64,000 nt of DNA from Olsenella_L kribbiana (GTDB lineage Bacteria; Actinomycetota; Coriobacteriia; Coriobacteriales; Atopobiaceae): assembly GCF_036408795.1 (NCBI RefSeq), contig NZ_JAZGJP010000008.1, forward strand, positions 1 to 64,000. The letters are read 5' to 3'. The notes beneath the pieces are model-generated. The model had not been told where the DNA came from. It was given only the letters and a program-made list of their open reading frames with translations, and searched no databases. The translations under genes were made by a program, and so were the position numbers. Numbering within the stretch: the stretch's first letter is position 1; each line of letters begins with the position of its first letter. This document shows positions 32,726 through 41,768 of this stretch, piece by piece.

Positions 32726-33661
32726 GTGCCCGTTATCGAGCTTCTGAAAGCTGCGCTCTACGGCCTCGTCGAAGGCATCACCGAATGGCTGCCGATTTCT
32801 TCGACCGGCCATATGCTCCTTCTGAACCAGTTCGTCACCCTCGATGTCTCGCAGGACTTCTGGGACATGTTCCTCGTCGTGATCCAGCTTGGTGCCATCC
32901 TCGCTGTCGTCGTGCTGTTCTTCTATCAGCTGAACCCGTTCTCTCCCTCGAAGGGCAAGGACGGAAGAAAGGCGACCTGGCGCCTCTGGGGCCAGATCAT
33001 CGTTGCCTGCCTTCCTGCTGCGATCATCGGCGTGCCGCTCGATGACTGGATGGAAGAGCATCTTGGCAGTCCCTTCGTTATCGCTGCAGCACTCATCGTC
33101 TACGGCATTGCCTTCATCGCAATCGAGTCCCACCGCGAGCACAAGGCGAAGCGCCTTGCAGACGAGCAGGCAGCAGAGGGCCATGCAAAGCACTTCGCGG
33201 TCCGCACGTTCGAGGACTTCGATACGCCGTCCGAGCTTGCTGACGCCGATGCGGCTGTCCAGGATGTGAAGGAGATGCCGTGGAAGACTGCCTTCGGCAT
33301 CGGCTGCTTCCAGGTGCTCTCGATGGTACCGGGAACCTCGCGCTCTGGCTCCACGATCATCGGTGGCCTCCTTCTCGGGTGCTCGCGTGCCGTGGCAGCA
33401 GAGTTCACGTTCTACCTTGCCATTCCTGTCATGGTCGGCGCATCCGGCCTTCGTCTCGTGAAGTTCTTCTTGAAGGGCAACAGCTTCACGACGACCGAGG
33501 CCCAGGTTCTGGGTGTCGGCTGCATCGTCGCCTTTGTCGTCTCGCTTCTTGCGATCCGCTTCCTCATGAGCTTCGTGAAGAAGCATGACTTCAAGCCGTT
33601 CGGCTGGTACCGCATCATCCTCGGTGCCCTGGTCATTGCCTACTTCGCGCTGGTGGCCTAG
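32726..33661 (+). CDS. uppP: Undecaprenyl-diphosphatase UppP (BacA)
   Basis: A 311-residue membrane enzyme that dephosphorylates undecaprenyl diphosphate to recycle the lipid carrier for peptidoglycan and gives bacitracin resistance. Active-site motifs are E-G-I-T-E-W-L-P-I-S-S-T-G-H (16-29) and P-G-T-S-R-S-G-S-T (202-210). It is about 40 residues longer than usual owing to an acidic cytoplasmic insertion near 150-185 (F-E-D-F-D-T-P-S-E-L-A-D-A-D). GTG 32726 follows TAGGAGGTAGATACCT. Its stop overlaps the start of the U32 gene. Confidence 0.93.
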   Translation: MPVIELLKAALYGLVEGITEWLPISSTGHMLLLNQFVTLDVSQDFWDMFLVVIQLGAILAVVVLFFYQLNPFSPSKGKDGRKATWRLWGQIIVACLPAAIIGVPLDDWMEEHLGSPFVIAAALIVYGIAFIAIESHREHKAKRLADEQAAEGHAKHFAVRTFEDFDTPSELADADAAVQDVKEMPWKTAFGIGCFQVLSMVPGTSRSGSTIIGGLLLGCSRAVAAEFTFYLAIPVMVGASGLRLVKFFLKGNSFTTTEAQVLGVGCIVAFVVSLLAIRFLMSFVKKHDFKPFGWYRIILGALVIAYFALVA

Positions 33662-34899
33662 TGGGAGCTTCTCCTCAACAGAAGAGCGTGCCGGAGCTCC
33701 TTGCTCCGGCTGGTGGCCCCGAGCAGCTGCTCGAGGCCATCCATTTCGGTGCCGATGCCGTGTATCTGGCAGGGCCGAGGTGGGGCATGCGCGCAAAGGC
33801 GAGGAACTTCTCGCTCGAAGAGCTCGTGCATGCTGTGCAGACTGCCCATGCGGCCGACGTGAAGGTGCACGTGACGCTCAATACTGTGATGCGCGATGCA
33901 GACATGGCAGAGCTTCCGGCCTACCTTGGGGCGCTTGCAGAGGCAGGCGTCGATGCCCTGATCGTGGCCGACCTCGGTGCGATGCAGCTTGCACGGACAT
34001 ATGCTCCCACGATCGAGCTCCACGTCTCGACGCAGGCCAATGTGACGAGCGCCGAGACGGCCAAGGCGTTCCAGAGCTTGGGCGCCAAGAGGATTGTGCT
34101 TGCGCGTGAGATGACAATAGAAGAGATTGCGCATATGCGCGACGAGCTGCCGCCCGAGCTTGAACTCGAAGCCTTCGTGCATGGCTCGCTCTGCCTTGCC
34201 TATGCGGGGCGCTGCCTTCTCTCTTCTGCCCTCATGGGACCCGAGCGTGCTGCATCGCGCGGTGCCTGTGCGCAGCCCTGCCGCTGGGGCTGGGCGCTTG
34301 CAGACGAGCGGGATCCCTCGCGCAGGCTTCCCCTCATCGAGGAAGGCAAGGAGAGCTTCATCCTCTCCTCGAACGATATCTGCATGATCGAGCATCTCGA
34401 TGACCTCATCGCGGCGGGAGTCGACTCCCTCAAGATCGAGGGCAGGAACAAGGGCGCCTACTATGTGGCCTGCGTCACGAATGCCTATAGGCAGGTGCTA
34501 GACGGGGGAGAGGCGGGCCTGTGGCGCGAGGAGCTCGAGCACGTGAGCCACCGTCCCTATTCATGCGGCTACTACTATGGGCACCCGGAAGAGAACCAGG
34601 GCGAGCCCGAGTATGCCCGCGACCGTGCGCTCATAGGCATCGTCGCTGACGTGAAGACGGAAGATGGCACGTGCTGGGCAGAGTTCCCGCTCAGGAACCG
34701 GGTCGACGCAGGATGTGCGCTTACGGTGCTCTCTCCTCATGAGCCCGTGCGAACGTTCGTGCCTGAGCATCTGGAAGCCTGGGATGAGGAGAGCGCATCC
34801 TGGAAGGATGTGCCCTCGCTTACAAAGACCATGGGGCGCTGCCGCATGGAAGTTCCCTTTGCGGTCTCTTCCGGAGACGTGCTTGCACGGGAGCTCTAG
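33661..34899 (+). CDS. U32 family peptidase-like protein (TrhP/YrrO-like)
   Basis: A 412-residue U32 protein. The signature E-A-F-V-H-G-S-L-C-L-A-Y-A-G-R-C-L-L-S (about 175-193) and further cysteines (G-A-C-A-Q-P-C-R-W) match members that carry an Fe-S cluster and help hydroxylate tRNA (ho5U34, TrhP/YrrO) or rRNA; older annotations call them collagenases. The start GTG overlaps the uppP stop by one base (TAGTG), so translation is coupled. A weak CTCCTC/GAGGAG hairpin follows at 34902-34921. Confidence 0.83.
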   Translation: MGASPQQKSVPELLAPAGGPEQLLEAIHFGADAVYLAGPRWGMRAKARNFSLEELVHAVQTAHAADVKVHVTLNTVMRDADMAELPAYLGALAEAGVDALIVADLGAMQLARTYAPTIELHVSTQANVTSAETAKAFQSLGAKRIVLAREMTIEEIAHMRDELPPELELEAFVHGSLCLAYAGRCLLSSALMGPERAASRGACAQPCRWGWALADERDPSRRLPLIEEGKESFILSSNDICMIEHLDDLIAAGVDSLKIEGRNKGAYYVACVTNAYRQVLDGGEAGLWREELEHVSHRPYSCGYYYGHPEENQGEPEYARDRALIGIVADVKTEDGTCWAEFPLRNRVDAGCALTVLSPHEPVRTFVPEHLEAWDEESASWKDVPSLTKTMGRCRMEVPFAVSSGDVLAREL

Positions 34900-35000
34900 C
34901 TCTCCTCTTTTCGCGGAGGAGCGCATGCGCGCTCTTACCTGTCGCGTGCAGCCATTAGACTTGAATCTTGCAAACGACTGATCTTTCCAAGGAAGCACAT

Positions 35001-37481
35001 ATGCTTTTGACCCAACGCTCGCTCTTCCAGCCCGACCATGCACCTCAAACGCCCCAGGCACCCGAGGCAACCTTCAATGGACCCGACCTTTCTGCCCTGA
35101 ATCCCCAGCAGAGGGAGGCGGCGCTCTGCACGAAGGGCCCGCTTCTCGTCCTTGCCGGCGCAGGCTCGGGCAAGACGCGCGTCCTCACGATGCGCATCGC
35201 GCACATGATTGCCGATGAAGGGGTGCGTCCCTGGCAGGTCCTTGCCATCACGTTCACGAACAAGGCGGCGACTGAGATGCGCGAGCGTCTCGCCCAGGTT
35301 GTGCCGGGCGGCATCCGTGGCATGTGGGTCTGCACGTTCCATGCCATGTGCGTGAGGATGCTCCGCGAGGACGGCGAGCTTCTCGGCTATACGAATTCGT
35401 TCTCCATCTACGACGACGATGATTCGAAGCGTCTCGTGAAGTCGATCATGACAAGCATGGATATCGACCAGAAGCAGTTCCCGATTCCTGCCATCCGCTC
35501 GCGCATCTCGAATGCGAAGAACGCGATGATCGGTCCCGACGAGCTTGGCTCCCAGTCGAACTCTCCGCTCGACCAGAAGGCAGCCCGCGTCTGGCGCGAG
35601 CTCGACCGCAGGCTCGAGCGAGCCAATGCGATGGACTTCGATGACCTTCTGCTCAAGGCATATGAGCTCCTGAGCAAGCATCCTGAGGTGCTGAGCAAAT
35701 ATCAGGAACGCTTCCGCCAGATCAGCGTCGATGAGTATCAGGATACGAACGGCGTGCAGTATGCGCTCACGAACCTTCTGGCCAGCCGCTACCGCAACCT
35801 CATGGTCGTCGGCGACGACGACCAGTCGATCTATTCCTGGCGTGGTGCTGACATCAAGAATATCCTCTCGTTCGAGCAGGACTATCCGGATGCGAAGGTC
35901 GTGAAGCTCGAGCAGAACTACCGCTCGACGGGACACATCCTGAACGCCGCGAATGCGGTCGTGGCGCACAATTCGAAGCGCAAGCCGAAGCGGCTCTTCA
36001 CGGACAAGGGGGACGGGGAGAAGATCCGCGTCTTCCAGGCAGCAGACGAGCGCGATGAAGGACGCTGGATCGGTGCCGAGATCGAGAAGCTGCACGATGC
36101 GGGCACATCCTACGACGATATGGCGCTCTTCTACCGTACGAATGCCCAGTCCCGCATCCTCGAAGATATGCTCCTGCGTGCCGGCGTCCCGTACAAGATC
36201 GTCGGCGGCACGCGCTTCTTCGACCGTGCCGAGATCCGCGATGTGATGGCATACCTGAAGCTCGTCGTGAACCCCCATGACGATGTCAGCGCCCTGCGCG
36301 TCGTGAATACGCCGAGGCGCGGCATCGGCTCGACCTCCATCGGGAAGATTCAGGCATTCGCACGCGATGAAGGCATCTCGTTCTTCAGCGCCTGCGAGGC
36401 TGCGGCGACGGAGACGGGGCTGCTCTCTGCCAAGGCACGAAATGCCCTCATGAGCTTCACGCAGACGATCGAGACGGGGCGCCACTACACAGGCGAGCTT
36501 TCCCAGGTCGTCTCGATGATCGTCGACCAGTCGGGCCTCATCAAGGCACTCGAGGCAGAGCATTCCGAGGAAGCGGATTCCCGCATCGAGAACATCAAGG
36601 AATTCTTCGGCGTCGCGCAGGAATTCGACGAGAGCCATGAGGACATGACAGCGACGCTCGAGAGCCTGGAAGAGCTCAAGGAGGCGGGTGCGCTCGATGC
36701 ACGGACAGCCTCGGGCGTCGGGACGCCCGAGGAGGCGGCGCCCCAGGGCGACATCCTGCCGCCTCCGGCATCTGACAAGCTCCCTGCCTTCATGGAATGG
36801 CTGGCGCTCAGGAGCGACCTCGATGCGCTCGGCGACTCGACGAGCGCTGTCACGCTCATGACGGTACACTCCGCAAAGGGCCTGGAGTTTCCAGTCGTCT
36901 TCGTTGCCGGCATGGAGGAAGGCATCTTCCCGCACTCCGGACACCAGGAGGACCCTGCGGGACTCGAGGAGGAGCGCAGGCTTGCCTATGTCGCAATCAC
37001 GCGTGCAGAGAAGCGCCTCTATCTGACATATGCGGCAACGAGGCGTACCTACGGCTCGACCCAGGCAAATCCCAGAAGCCGCTTCGTCGATGAGATCCCG
37101 GCCAAGGATATCGAGCCCGTCGGCGTCGGCTCTGCAGGATTTTCCGGTGTCGGCTGGGAGAAGAGGGGAGACCGCCGCGGCACGTTCGGCAGCGGCCGAG
37201 GCTCTCAGGTCTACGGCGGCCATGTCTTCGGCTCGGTCACGCGCTCCACGAATGCCGGTGCCCATGCGCAGGCGGGGGCACAGCGCGCTCCTGAGCGTCC
37301 GCAGCCGACGCGTGCGGCGCAGACGTCCTTTGCGCCGGGCGACAAGGTCACGCACAAGACGTTCGGCCCTGGTGTTGTCATCAAGGCCGACCGCGATACG
37401 ATCGATGTGCGCTTCGACCGTACTGGCAAGACGAAGAAGCTCATGAAGGGCTTCGCGCCTATCGTGAAGATCGAGGGATAG
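35001..37481 (+). CDS. pcrA: ATP-dependent DNA helicase PcrA/UvrD
   Basis: An 826-residue superfamily 1A 3'-5' helicase that removes RecA filaments and acts in excision repair and plasmid replication. Walker A is G53-A-G-S-G-K-T59; further motifs are F-T-N-K-A-A-T-E-M, V-D-E-Y-Q-D-T-N, G-D-D-D-Q-S-I-Y-S-W-R-G-A, Q-N-Y-R-S-T and M-T-V-H-S-A-K-G-L-E-F. The C-terminal tail (A-P-G-D-K-V-T-H-K-T-F-G-P-G-V-V) is the PcrA Tudor-like RNA-polymerase-binding domain. ATG 35001 follows CCAAGGAAGCACAT. The mscS gene begins one base after its stop. Confidence 0.94.
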   Translation: MLLTQRSLFQPDHAPQTPQAPEATFNGPDLSALNPQQREAALCTKGPLLVLAGAGSGKTRVLTMRIAHMIADEGVRPWQVLAITFTNKAATEMRERLAQVVPGGIRGMWVCTFHAMCVRMLREDGELLGYTNSFSIYDDDDSKRLVKSIMTSMDIDQKQFPIPAIRSRISNAKNAMIGPDELGSQSNSPLDQKAARVWRELDRRLERANAMDFDDLLLKAYELLSKHPEVLSKYQERFRQISVDEYQDTNGVQYALTNLLASRYRNLMVVGDDDQSIYSWRGADIKNILSFEQDYPDAKVVKLEQNYRSTGHILNAANAVVAHNSKRKPKRLFTDKGDGEKIRVFQAADERDEGRWIGAEIEKLHDAGTSYDDMALFYRTNAQSRILEDMLLRAGVPYKIVGGTRFFDRAEIRDVMAYLKLVVNPHDDVSALRVVNTPRRGIGSTSIGKIQAFARDEGISFFSACEAAATETGLLSAKARNALMSFTQTIETGRHYTGELSQVVSMIVDQSGLIKALEAEHSEEADSRIENIKEFFGVAQEFDESHEDMTATLESLEELKEAGALDARTASGVGTPEEAAPQGDILPPPASDKLPAFMEWLALRSDLDALGDSTSAVTLMTVHSAKGLEFPVVFVAGMEEGIFPHSGHQEDPAGLEEERRLAYVAITRAEKRLYLTYAATRRTYGSTQANPRSRFVDEIPAKDIEPVGVGSAGFSGVGWEKRGDRRGTFGSGRGSQVYGGHVFGSVTRSTNAGAHAQAGAQRAPERPQPTRAAQTSFAPGDKVTHKTFGPGVVIKADRDTIDVRFDRTGKTKKLMKGFAPIVKIEG

Positions 37482-37482
37482 C

Positions 37483-38304
37483 ATGGACTGGGGAGCAATG
37501 GCGGCATTCTTCTCGCTCGATGCAATCGGCGGCAAGATCCTGTATCTCGCTGTCGTGGCAGGCATCGCCTATGTGATCGAGCGGGCGCTCTCAGCCTTCC
37601 TCTCGCGCGTCTTCGATGCGACGGATATCCCCGCTGCCTCGATCTTCGTGAACATCGTGAAGGCCTTCATCTGGGCGCTTGCCCTGCTCGCGGTGCTCCA
37701 GCCTGTCTTTGGCATCCAGCCGACTGCCTTTGTCGCAGCCCTGGGCGTCACCTCCGTCGTAATCTCTCTGGGCCTCCAGGATACGGTCTCGAACGTGATC
37801 GGCGGCCTTGCCCTCATGCTCGGCCAGGTCGTGAAGCCGGGCGACTACATCACGGTCGGCTCCCAGTCGGGCATCGTGATCGATGTCACCTGGAGGAACA
37901 CCCTTCTCACGGATGCGACAGGATCGACCCAGATCATCCCGAACTCGGTCCTCAACAAGACAGCTGTGACGATCCGCTCTGCCTCCGATGTCACGTCCTG
38001 CACCGTGCCGCTCCTGCTCAGAAGCGATGTGGATGTGGATGAGGCGACAGCTGACATCCTGAAGAAGGGACAGGAGGCACTGGGCGACTGGGCGGACTCC
38101 GATTTCAAGCCGCTTCTCTGCCTCATCTCGTTCGGGACGTATGGCATAGAGGCAAAGGCCATCTTCCATGCAAAGGCAGACCAGAGCTCGCTTCTGGCTG
38201 CCGACAGGGTGGCGCGTGCCATCGCCGGCACGCCCTGGCTTGCGAGGATGGACCGTGAAGTGCCAGAACATGGGTCTGCATCCGGGCAATCTCGCCTATC
38301 CTGA
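37483..38304 (+). CDS. Small-conductance mechanosensitive channel (MscS family)
   Basis: A 273-residue MscS-type channel that opens under hypo-osmotic membrane tension. Three hydrophobic spans are followed by the pore helix/hinge region V-V-I-S-L-G-L-Q-D-T-V-S-N-V-I-G-G-L and the beta domain (V-K-P-G-D-Y-I-T-V-G...G-I-V-I-D-V-T-W-R-N-T). Length matches the family minimum. Its ATG is one base after the pcrA stop and luxS begins 30 bases later, so it is inside a long plus-strand transcription unit. Confidence 0.9.
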   Translation: MDWGAMAAFFSLDAIGGKILYLAVVAGIAYVIERALSAFLSRVFDATDIPAASIFVNIVKAFIWALALLAVLQPVFGIQPTAFVAALGVTSVVISLGLQDTVSNVIGGLALMLGQVVKPGDYITVGSQSGIVIDVTWRNTLLTDATGSTQIIPNSVLNKTAVTIRSASDVTSCTVPLLLRSDVDVDEATADILKKGQEALGDWADSDFKPLLCLISFGTYGIEAKAIFHAKADQSSLLAADRVARAIAGTPWLARMDREVPEHGSASGQSRLS

Positions 38305-38334
38305 GTTCTGTCAGCAACCGTGAAGGAGTTCGTA

Positions 38335-38823
38335 ATGGAAAAGATTGCAAGCTTCACGATCAACCATCTTCTGCTCGAGCCAGGAATCTATCTGTCCCGC
38401 AAGGACAAGGACCCTGAGACGGGCTGCATCATCAGTACGTTCGATCTCAGGCTCACAGCACCCAACCGCGAGCCTGTCATGAACACGGCGGGGGTCCACG
38501 CTATCGAGCATCTCGGCGCCACGTATCTGAGGAACGATCCCAAGTGGGCAGCACGTACGGTCTACTTCGGGCCCATGGGCTGCCGCACCGGCTTCTATCT
38601 CGTCGTCTTCGGCGACTATAGCTCGAAGGACATGGTGGATATCGTGAAGAGGCTCTTCGAATTCATCCGCGATTTCGAAGGGGACATTCCGGGTGCCACG
38701 CCGCGCGACTGCGGCAACTGGCATGACGCGGACCTGAACGAGGCAAAGTGGTGGGCTCGCCGCTATCTCAGCGAGACGCTTGATGGTATCGACGAAGCGC
38801 ACCTCAACTATCCCGAAGCGTAA
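38335..38823 (+). CDS. luxS: S-ribosylhomocysteine lyase LuxS
   Basis: A 162-residue enzyme that splits S-ribosylhomocysteine into homocysteine and the AI-2 precursor 4,5-dihydroxy-2,3-pentanedione. The metal motif is H55-A-I-E-H59; M-G-C-R-T-G-F-Y supplies the catalytic cysteine and D-C-G-N-W-H-D the third ligand cysteine. ATG 38335 follows GAAGGAGTTCGTA. It is directly upstream of mtnN, which makes its substrate, so the two-step detoxification of S-adenosylhomocysteine is encoded as a unit. Confidence 0.95.
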   Translation: MEKIASFTINHLLLEPGIYLSRKDKDPETGCIISTFDLRLTAPNREPVMNTAGVHAIEHLGATYLRNDPKWAARTVYFGPMGCRTGFYLVVFGDYSSKDMVDIVKRLFEFIRDFEGDIPGATPRDCGNWHDADLNEAKWWARRYLSETLDGIDEAHLNYPEA

Positions 38824-38833
38824 AGGAGCATCC

Positions 38834-39544
38834 ATGGAGGCAATCAAGGTCGGCATCATCGGTGCCATGGCAGAAGAAGTGAACTGGCTCAAGGCCCAGC
38901 TCAAGGACTCTCAGACAACGCAGATTGCCCAGCGCGACTTCTGCGAGGGCAAGCTCGGCGGAACGGATGTCGTGGTCTGCGAGTGCGGCGTCGGCAAGGT
39001 CAATGCCGCTATGGTCGCGCAGACCCTCTGCGAGCGCTACCACGTGACCCATCTCATCAACACCGGTGTCGCAGGCTCGCTCAACAACGACATCAACATC
39101 GGCGACATCGTCGTTGCGACCGACGCCGTCCACCACGATATGGACGTCTGCAACCTCGGCTTCAAGCCGGGAGAGGTGCCGGGGCTCGATACCGTGGCCT
39201 TCCCGGCAGACCCTGAGCTCCGCGCTGCAGCGCTCGATGCAGTCGCTGCCGTCGCTCCGGAGATCAAGGGCTTCGCAGGGCGCGTTGCCTCGGGCGAGCA
39301 GTTCGTCCGTACGCAGGAGCAGAAGGACCGCATCAAGTCCCTGTTCGACGCTGACTGCACCGAGATGGAGGGCGCACCTATCGCCCAGGTAGCCTACCTC
39401 AACAAGGTGCCGTTCGTCGTCGTGCGTGCCATCTCCGACAAGGCAGACGGCTCTGCCTCTGTCGACTATCCGACATTCGAGAAGCAGGCAGCAGAGCACT
39501 GCGCAAAGATCGTCGAGTACCTCGTTGCCAAGCTCACGGCCTAG
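38834..39544 (+). CDS. mtnN: 5'-methylthioadenosine/S-adenosylhomocysteine nucleosidase
   Basis: A 236-residue nucleosidase (MtnN/Pfs) that hydrolyses methylthioadenosine and S-adenosylhomocysteine to adenine and the thioribose. The start G-I-I-G-A-M-A-E-E (catalytic Glu at 14-15), N-T-G-V-A-G-S, the E-M-E-G-A motif and the catalytic Asp in R-A-I-S-D-K-A-D are present. ATG 38834 follows AAAGGAGCATCC, ten bases after luxS. A strong terminator closes the unit. Confidence 0.95.
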   Translation: MEAIKVGIIGAMAEEVNWLKAQLKDSQTTQIAQRDFCEGKLGGTDVVVCECGVGKVNAAMVAQTLCERYHVTHLINTGVAGSLNNDINIGDIVVATDAVHHDMDVCNLGFKPGEVPGLDTVAFPADPELRAAALDAVAAVAPEIKGFAGRVASGEQFVRTQEQKDRIKSLFDADCTEMEGAPIAQVAYLNKVPFVVVRAISDKADGSASVDYPTFEKQAAEHCAKIVEYLVAKLTA

Positions 39545-39568
39545 ACGCTTCAAGAGGCCCAGAAGGAA

Positions 39569-39602
39569 GGGAGGCCGGATGCCTGCAGGCATCCGGCCTC
39601 CC
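39569..39602. terminator. Terminator of the uppP-to-mtnN run
   Basis: A perfect 15-bp stem GGGAGGCCGGATGCC (39569-39583), loop TGCA, GGCATCCGGCCTCCC (39588-39602). Confidence 0.88.
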
Positions 39603-39623
39603 TCATGTCTATCTGTTGTGACC

Positions 39624-40451
39624 TCAGAGATAGAGATCGGGCCTGCGCTCATCGAGCCAGGTACGCTCGCTGCGGATCTTGACAACACGGCCGAGGTCGA
39701 TGTCTGCGACAAAGAGGCTCTCCTCGGCTCCTGCCTTGCCGACGAGCGTGCCATCGGGTGCTGTTACAAGCGACTCCCCAGCAAAGACGGGGTCGTCGTT
39801 CGGCTCCTTGCCCGATCGGTTGCAGAGTGCGACATAGCAGGTGTTCTGGAATGCCTGGACGCGCATCTCCCATTCGAAGAGCTCGAGCGGCTCGTCCTCG
39901 ACATTCACGGTCGGCACGAGCACAAGCGCGGCACCTTGGGCAGCGCAGCTCCTGATGCTTTCCGGGAAGTGGCGGTCATAGCAGATCACGACACCGATCC
40001 TGCCCCAGGGGGTGTCGTAGACCTGAAAGCCCGAAGGGGAGGGCGTATAGTAGTCGGCCTCGAAGAAGCCGGGATAGCTTGCGACATGGACCATGCGGGC
40101 AGGCTCGCCCAGAAGCGTGCCATCCGGACCTGCCGTGATCGACGTGTCGTAGGCATGGCCATCAGGCCACCTGCACCAGAGATTGAACGAGGCAGCGATG
40201 TCAAGAGAGCGGCAGGTGCCGAGGAGCTGCCCCAAGGCAGGAGATCCGAGGTCGGGGCACATCTCGGCGAGCTTTCCGCTATAGGGGCTCTCGTCTTTTC
40301 TCCAGGCAGGGAAGAACGGCGTGAGCTGCGCTTCAGGAAAGAGCACGAGGTCAGCCTCTGCGGCATCGGCCTGCCTCAGATAGGCAATGCTCGCTTCGAG
40401 ATTGTCTGCCATCGATTCCTGCATCTGCATCTGTGCCAGAGCGAGGCGCAT
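39624..40451 (-). CDS. Carbon-nitrogen hydrolase (nitrilase superfamily)
   Basis: A 275-residue nitrilase-fold amidase that probably hydrolyses an omega-amide or N-carbamoyl compound. The catalytic Glu is E40 (L-F-P-E-A) and the nucleophile C157 (V-V-I-C-Y-D-R-H-F-P-E). The position of the catalytic lysine reads arginine, R119 in A-R-M-V-H-V, by my alignment with relatives that have K-M-V-H. This may lower or change activity. ATG 40451 follows TTTGGAGTCCCT. It shares its strand with the DUF349 gene but a strong terminator lies between them. Confidence 0.83.
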   Translation of the reverse strand: MRLALAQMQMQESMADNLEASIAYLRQADAAEADLVLFPEAQLTPFFPAWRKDESPYSGKLAEMCPDLGSPALGQLLGTCRSLDIAASFNLWCRWPDGHAYDTSITAGPDGTLLGEPARMVHVASYPGFFEADYYTPSPSGFQVYDTPWGRIGVVICYDRHFPESIRSCAAQGAALVLVPTVNVEDEPLELFEWEMRVQAFQNTCYVALCNRSGKEPNDDPVFAGESLVTAPDGTLVGKAGAEESLFVADIDLGRVVKIRSERTWLDERRPDLYL

Positions 40452-40469
40452 AGGGACTCCAAACGACAA

Positions 40470-40499
40470 AGGGCGGCATGCCCAATTGCATGCCGCCCT
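40470..40499 (-). terminator. Terminator of the DUF349 gene
   Basis: AGGGCGGCATGC (40470-40481) and GCATGCCGCCCT (40488-40499) form a 12-bp stem; on the minus strand TTTGTCGTTTGG follows. Confidence 0.85.
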
Positions 40500-40505
40500 C
40501 TCAGC

Positions 40506-41768
40506 TTATCTGAGTTTCTGCCTGATGTCTTCGATCTGTGCCTTCAGATCCTGGATGCGCTCTTCCTTCTCCTGGATCCAGCCTTCCATGTTGTCGAGGT
40601 ACTCCTGGCTGGTCGTCGTCTCCATCTTGTCGCGGAGGTGGTCGATCTGGCCCTGGAGGTTCTCGATCTGTGCCTCTCTGCGCTCGATGGCCTCCTCGGA
40701 CTTCTTCTGGGCTATCTCGTGCCGCGCCTCATGGTAGGCACGCTTCTGGAGCCAGAACTTCTCCTTTGCGTCATGGAAGCTCTCCCAGAGCGCATCGTTC
40801 GTCTTCGGGCCGGCATAGCCGATGGCCTTCCACTTGACGTCCAGGCCCTTCATCGTCTCGGTCGCCTCGGGACCGAAGTCCATAGCGGCAGAGACGCGCT
40901 TGGCGGTGTCGATGAGCTCCTGCTTCGCCTCGGCGTTCTTCTTGTACTGTGCCTCGACCGCAGCGTAGTGGGCATGCTGGGCATCGAAGAACTTCTGGCG
41001 GAGTCCATTGAACTCTTCCCAGAGACGGTCGTTCTCTTCGCGGCCTGCCTGGCCGGCAGCTCGCCATTCCGTCATCAGGTCATGGACCTGGTTCGTCTGT
41101 GCCTTCCACTGCGAGGCGCCCCAGGACTCGTCAGGCTGCGGCAGCGCGCGCAGGCGCTCGATGAGCCCCTGCTTCTTGGCGCGGGCCTTTGCGTGGAGGG
41201 AGTCAAGCTCCTGGTAATGGGCATTCCTGCGCTCGAAGAACTCATGCTGGGCGCCATTGAACTTCTCCCAGAGGCGGTCGTCCTCTTCGTGGCCAGCAGA
41301 GCCTGCCTTCTTCCACGCATCCATCAGGAGGTGGAAGCGCTCGGTCGTGGCCTTCCACTCGCGCGAATCGCGGAGCTTGTCGGCTTCCTCGACGAGCTTC
41401 TCCTTTGCGGCCTGCGATGCTTCCCGCTCATGGGTGCGCTCTGCATAGATCGTGTGGCGGGCGGTCTGGAAGGCTTCCCAGAGCTCGTCCTCCTTGGCGG
41501 TATGCCAGTTGTGGATGGCGCGCCAGGCGTCCATCGTCGGCCTCAGCTGCTGCGAGCCGTGGCGCCAGTCGGATGTGCGTACGAATTCCTGGAGCTCGCT
41601 GACGAGCGCTTCCTTCTTTGCGATGTCAGCCTCGCGCAGAGGATTCGGCTGCACTTCCGGCTCTGTGCTGGATTCTGTCTTTGCCTCGTCTGCCTTCTGC
41701 GCATCCGGCACGCTTTCCTGTGCCGTGGTCTCGGTCGCCTCGGTGTCGCGTTCCTCATTCAAAGCCAT
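40506..41768 (-). CDS. DUF349 repeat protein
   Basis: A 420-residue acidic, almost wholly helical protein. After a low-complexity start (about 1-45, rich in Glu/Thr) come at least four DUF349 repeats of about 70 residues, each with the pattern W-K-x-x-x...L-W-x-x-F (W-R-A-I-H..L-W-E-A-F; W-K-K-A-G..L-W-E-K-F; W-R-A-A-G..L-W-E-E-F; W-K-A-I-G..L-W-E-S-F), and a C-terminal coiled coil. Function is unknown; DUF349 proteins occur across Actinomycetota and Bacteroidota. ATG 41768 follows GGGAGTGACC. It probably has its own promoter in the long intergenic region. Confidence 0.87.
   Translation of the reverse strand: MALNEERDTEATETTAQESVPDAQKADEAKTESSTEPEVQPNPLREADIAKKEALVSELQEFVRTSDWRHGSQQLRPTMDAWRAIHNWHTAKEDELWEAFQTARHTIYAERTHEREASQAAKEKLVEEADKLRDSREWKATTERFHLLMDAWKKAGSAGHEEDDRLWEKFNGAQHEFFERRNAHYQELDSLHAKARAKKQGLIERLRALPQPDESWGASQWKAQTNQVHDLMTEWRAAGQAGREENDRLWEEFNGLRQKFFDAQHAHYAAVEAQYKKNAEAKQELIDTAKRVSAAMDFGPEATETMKGLDVKWKAIGYAGPKTNDALWESFHDAKEKFWLQKRAYHEARHEIAQKKSEEAIERREAQIENLQGQIDHLRDKMETTTSQEYLDNMEGWIQEKEERIQDLKAQIEDIRQKLR

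Noticed and set aside
34935..37565. Long minus-strand frame (876 codons) opposite pcrA
   Set aside because: Antisense shadow of the helicase gene.
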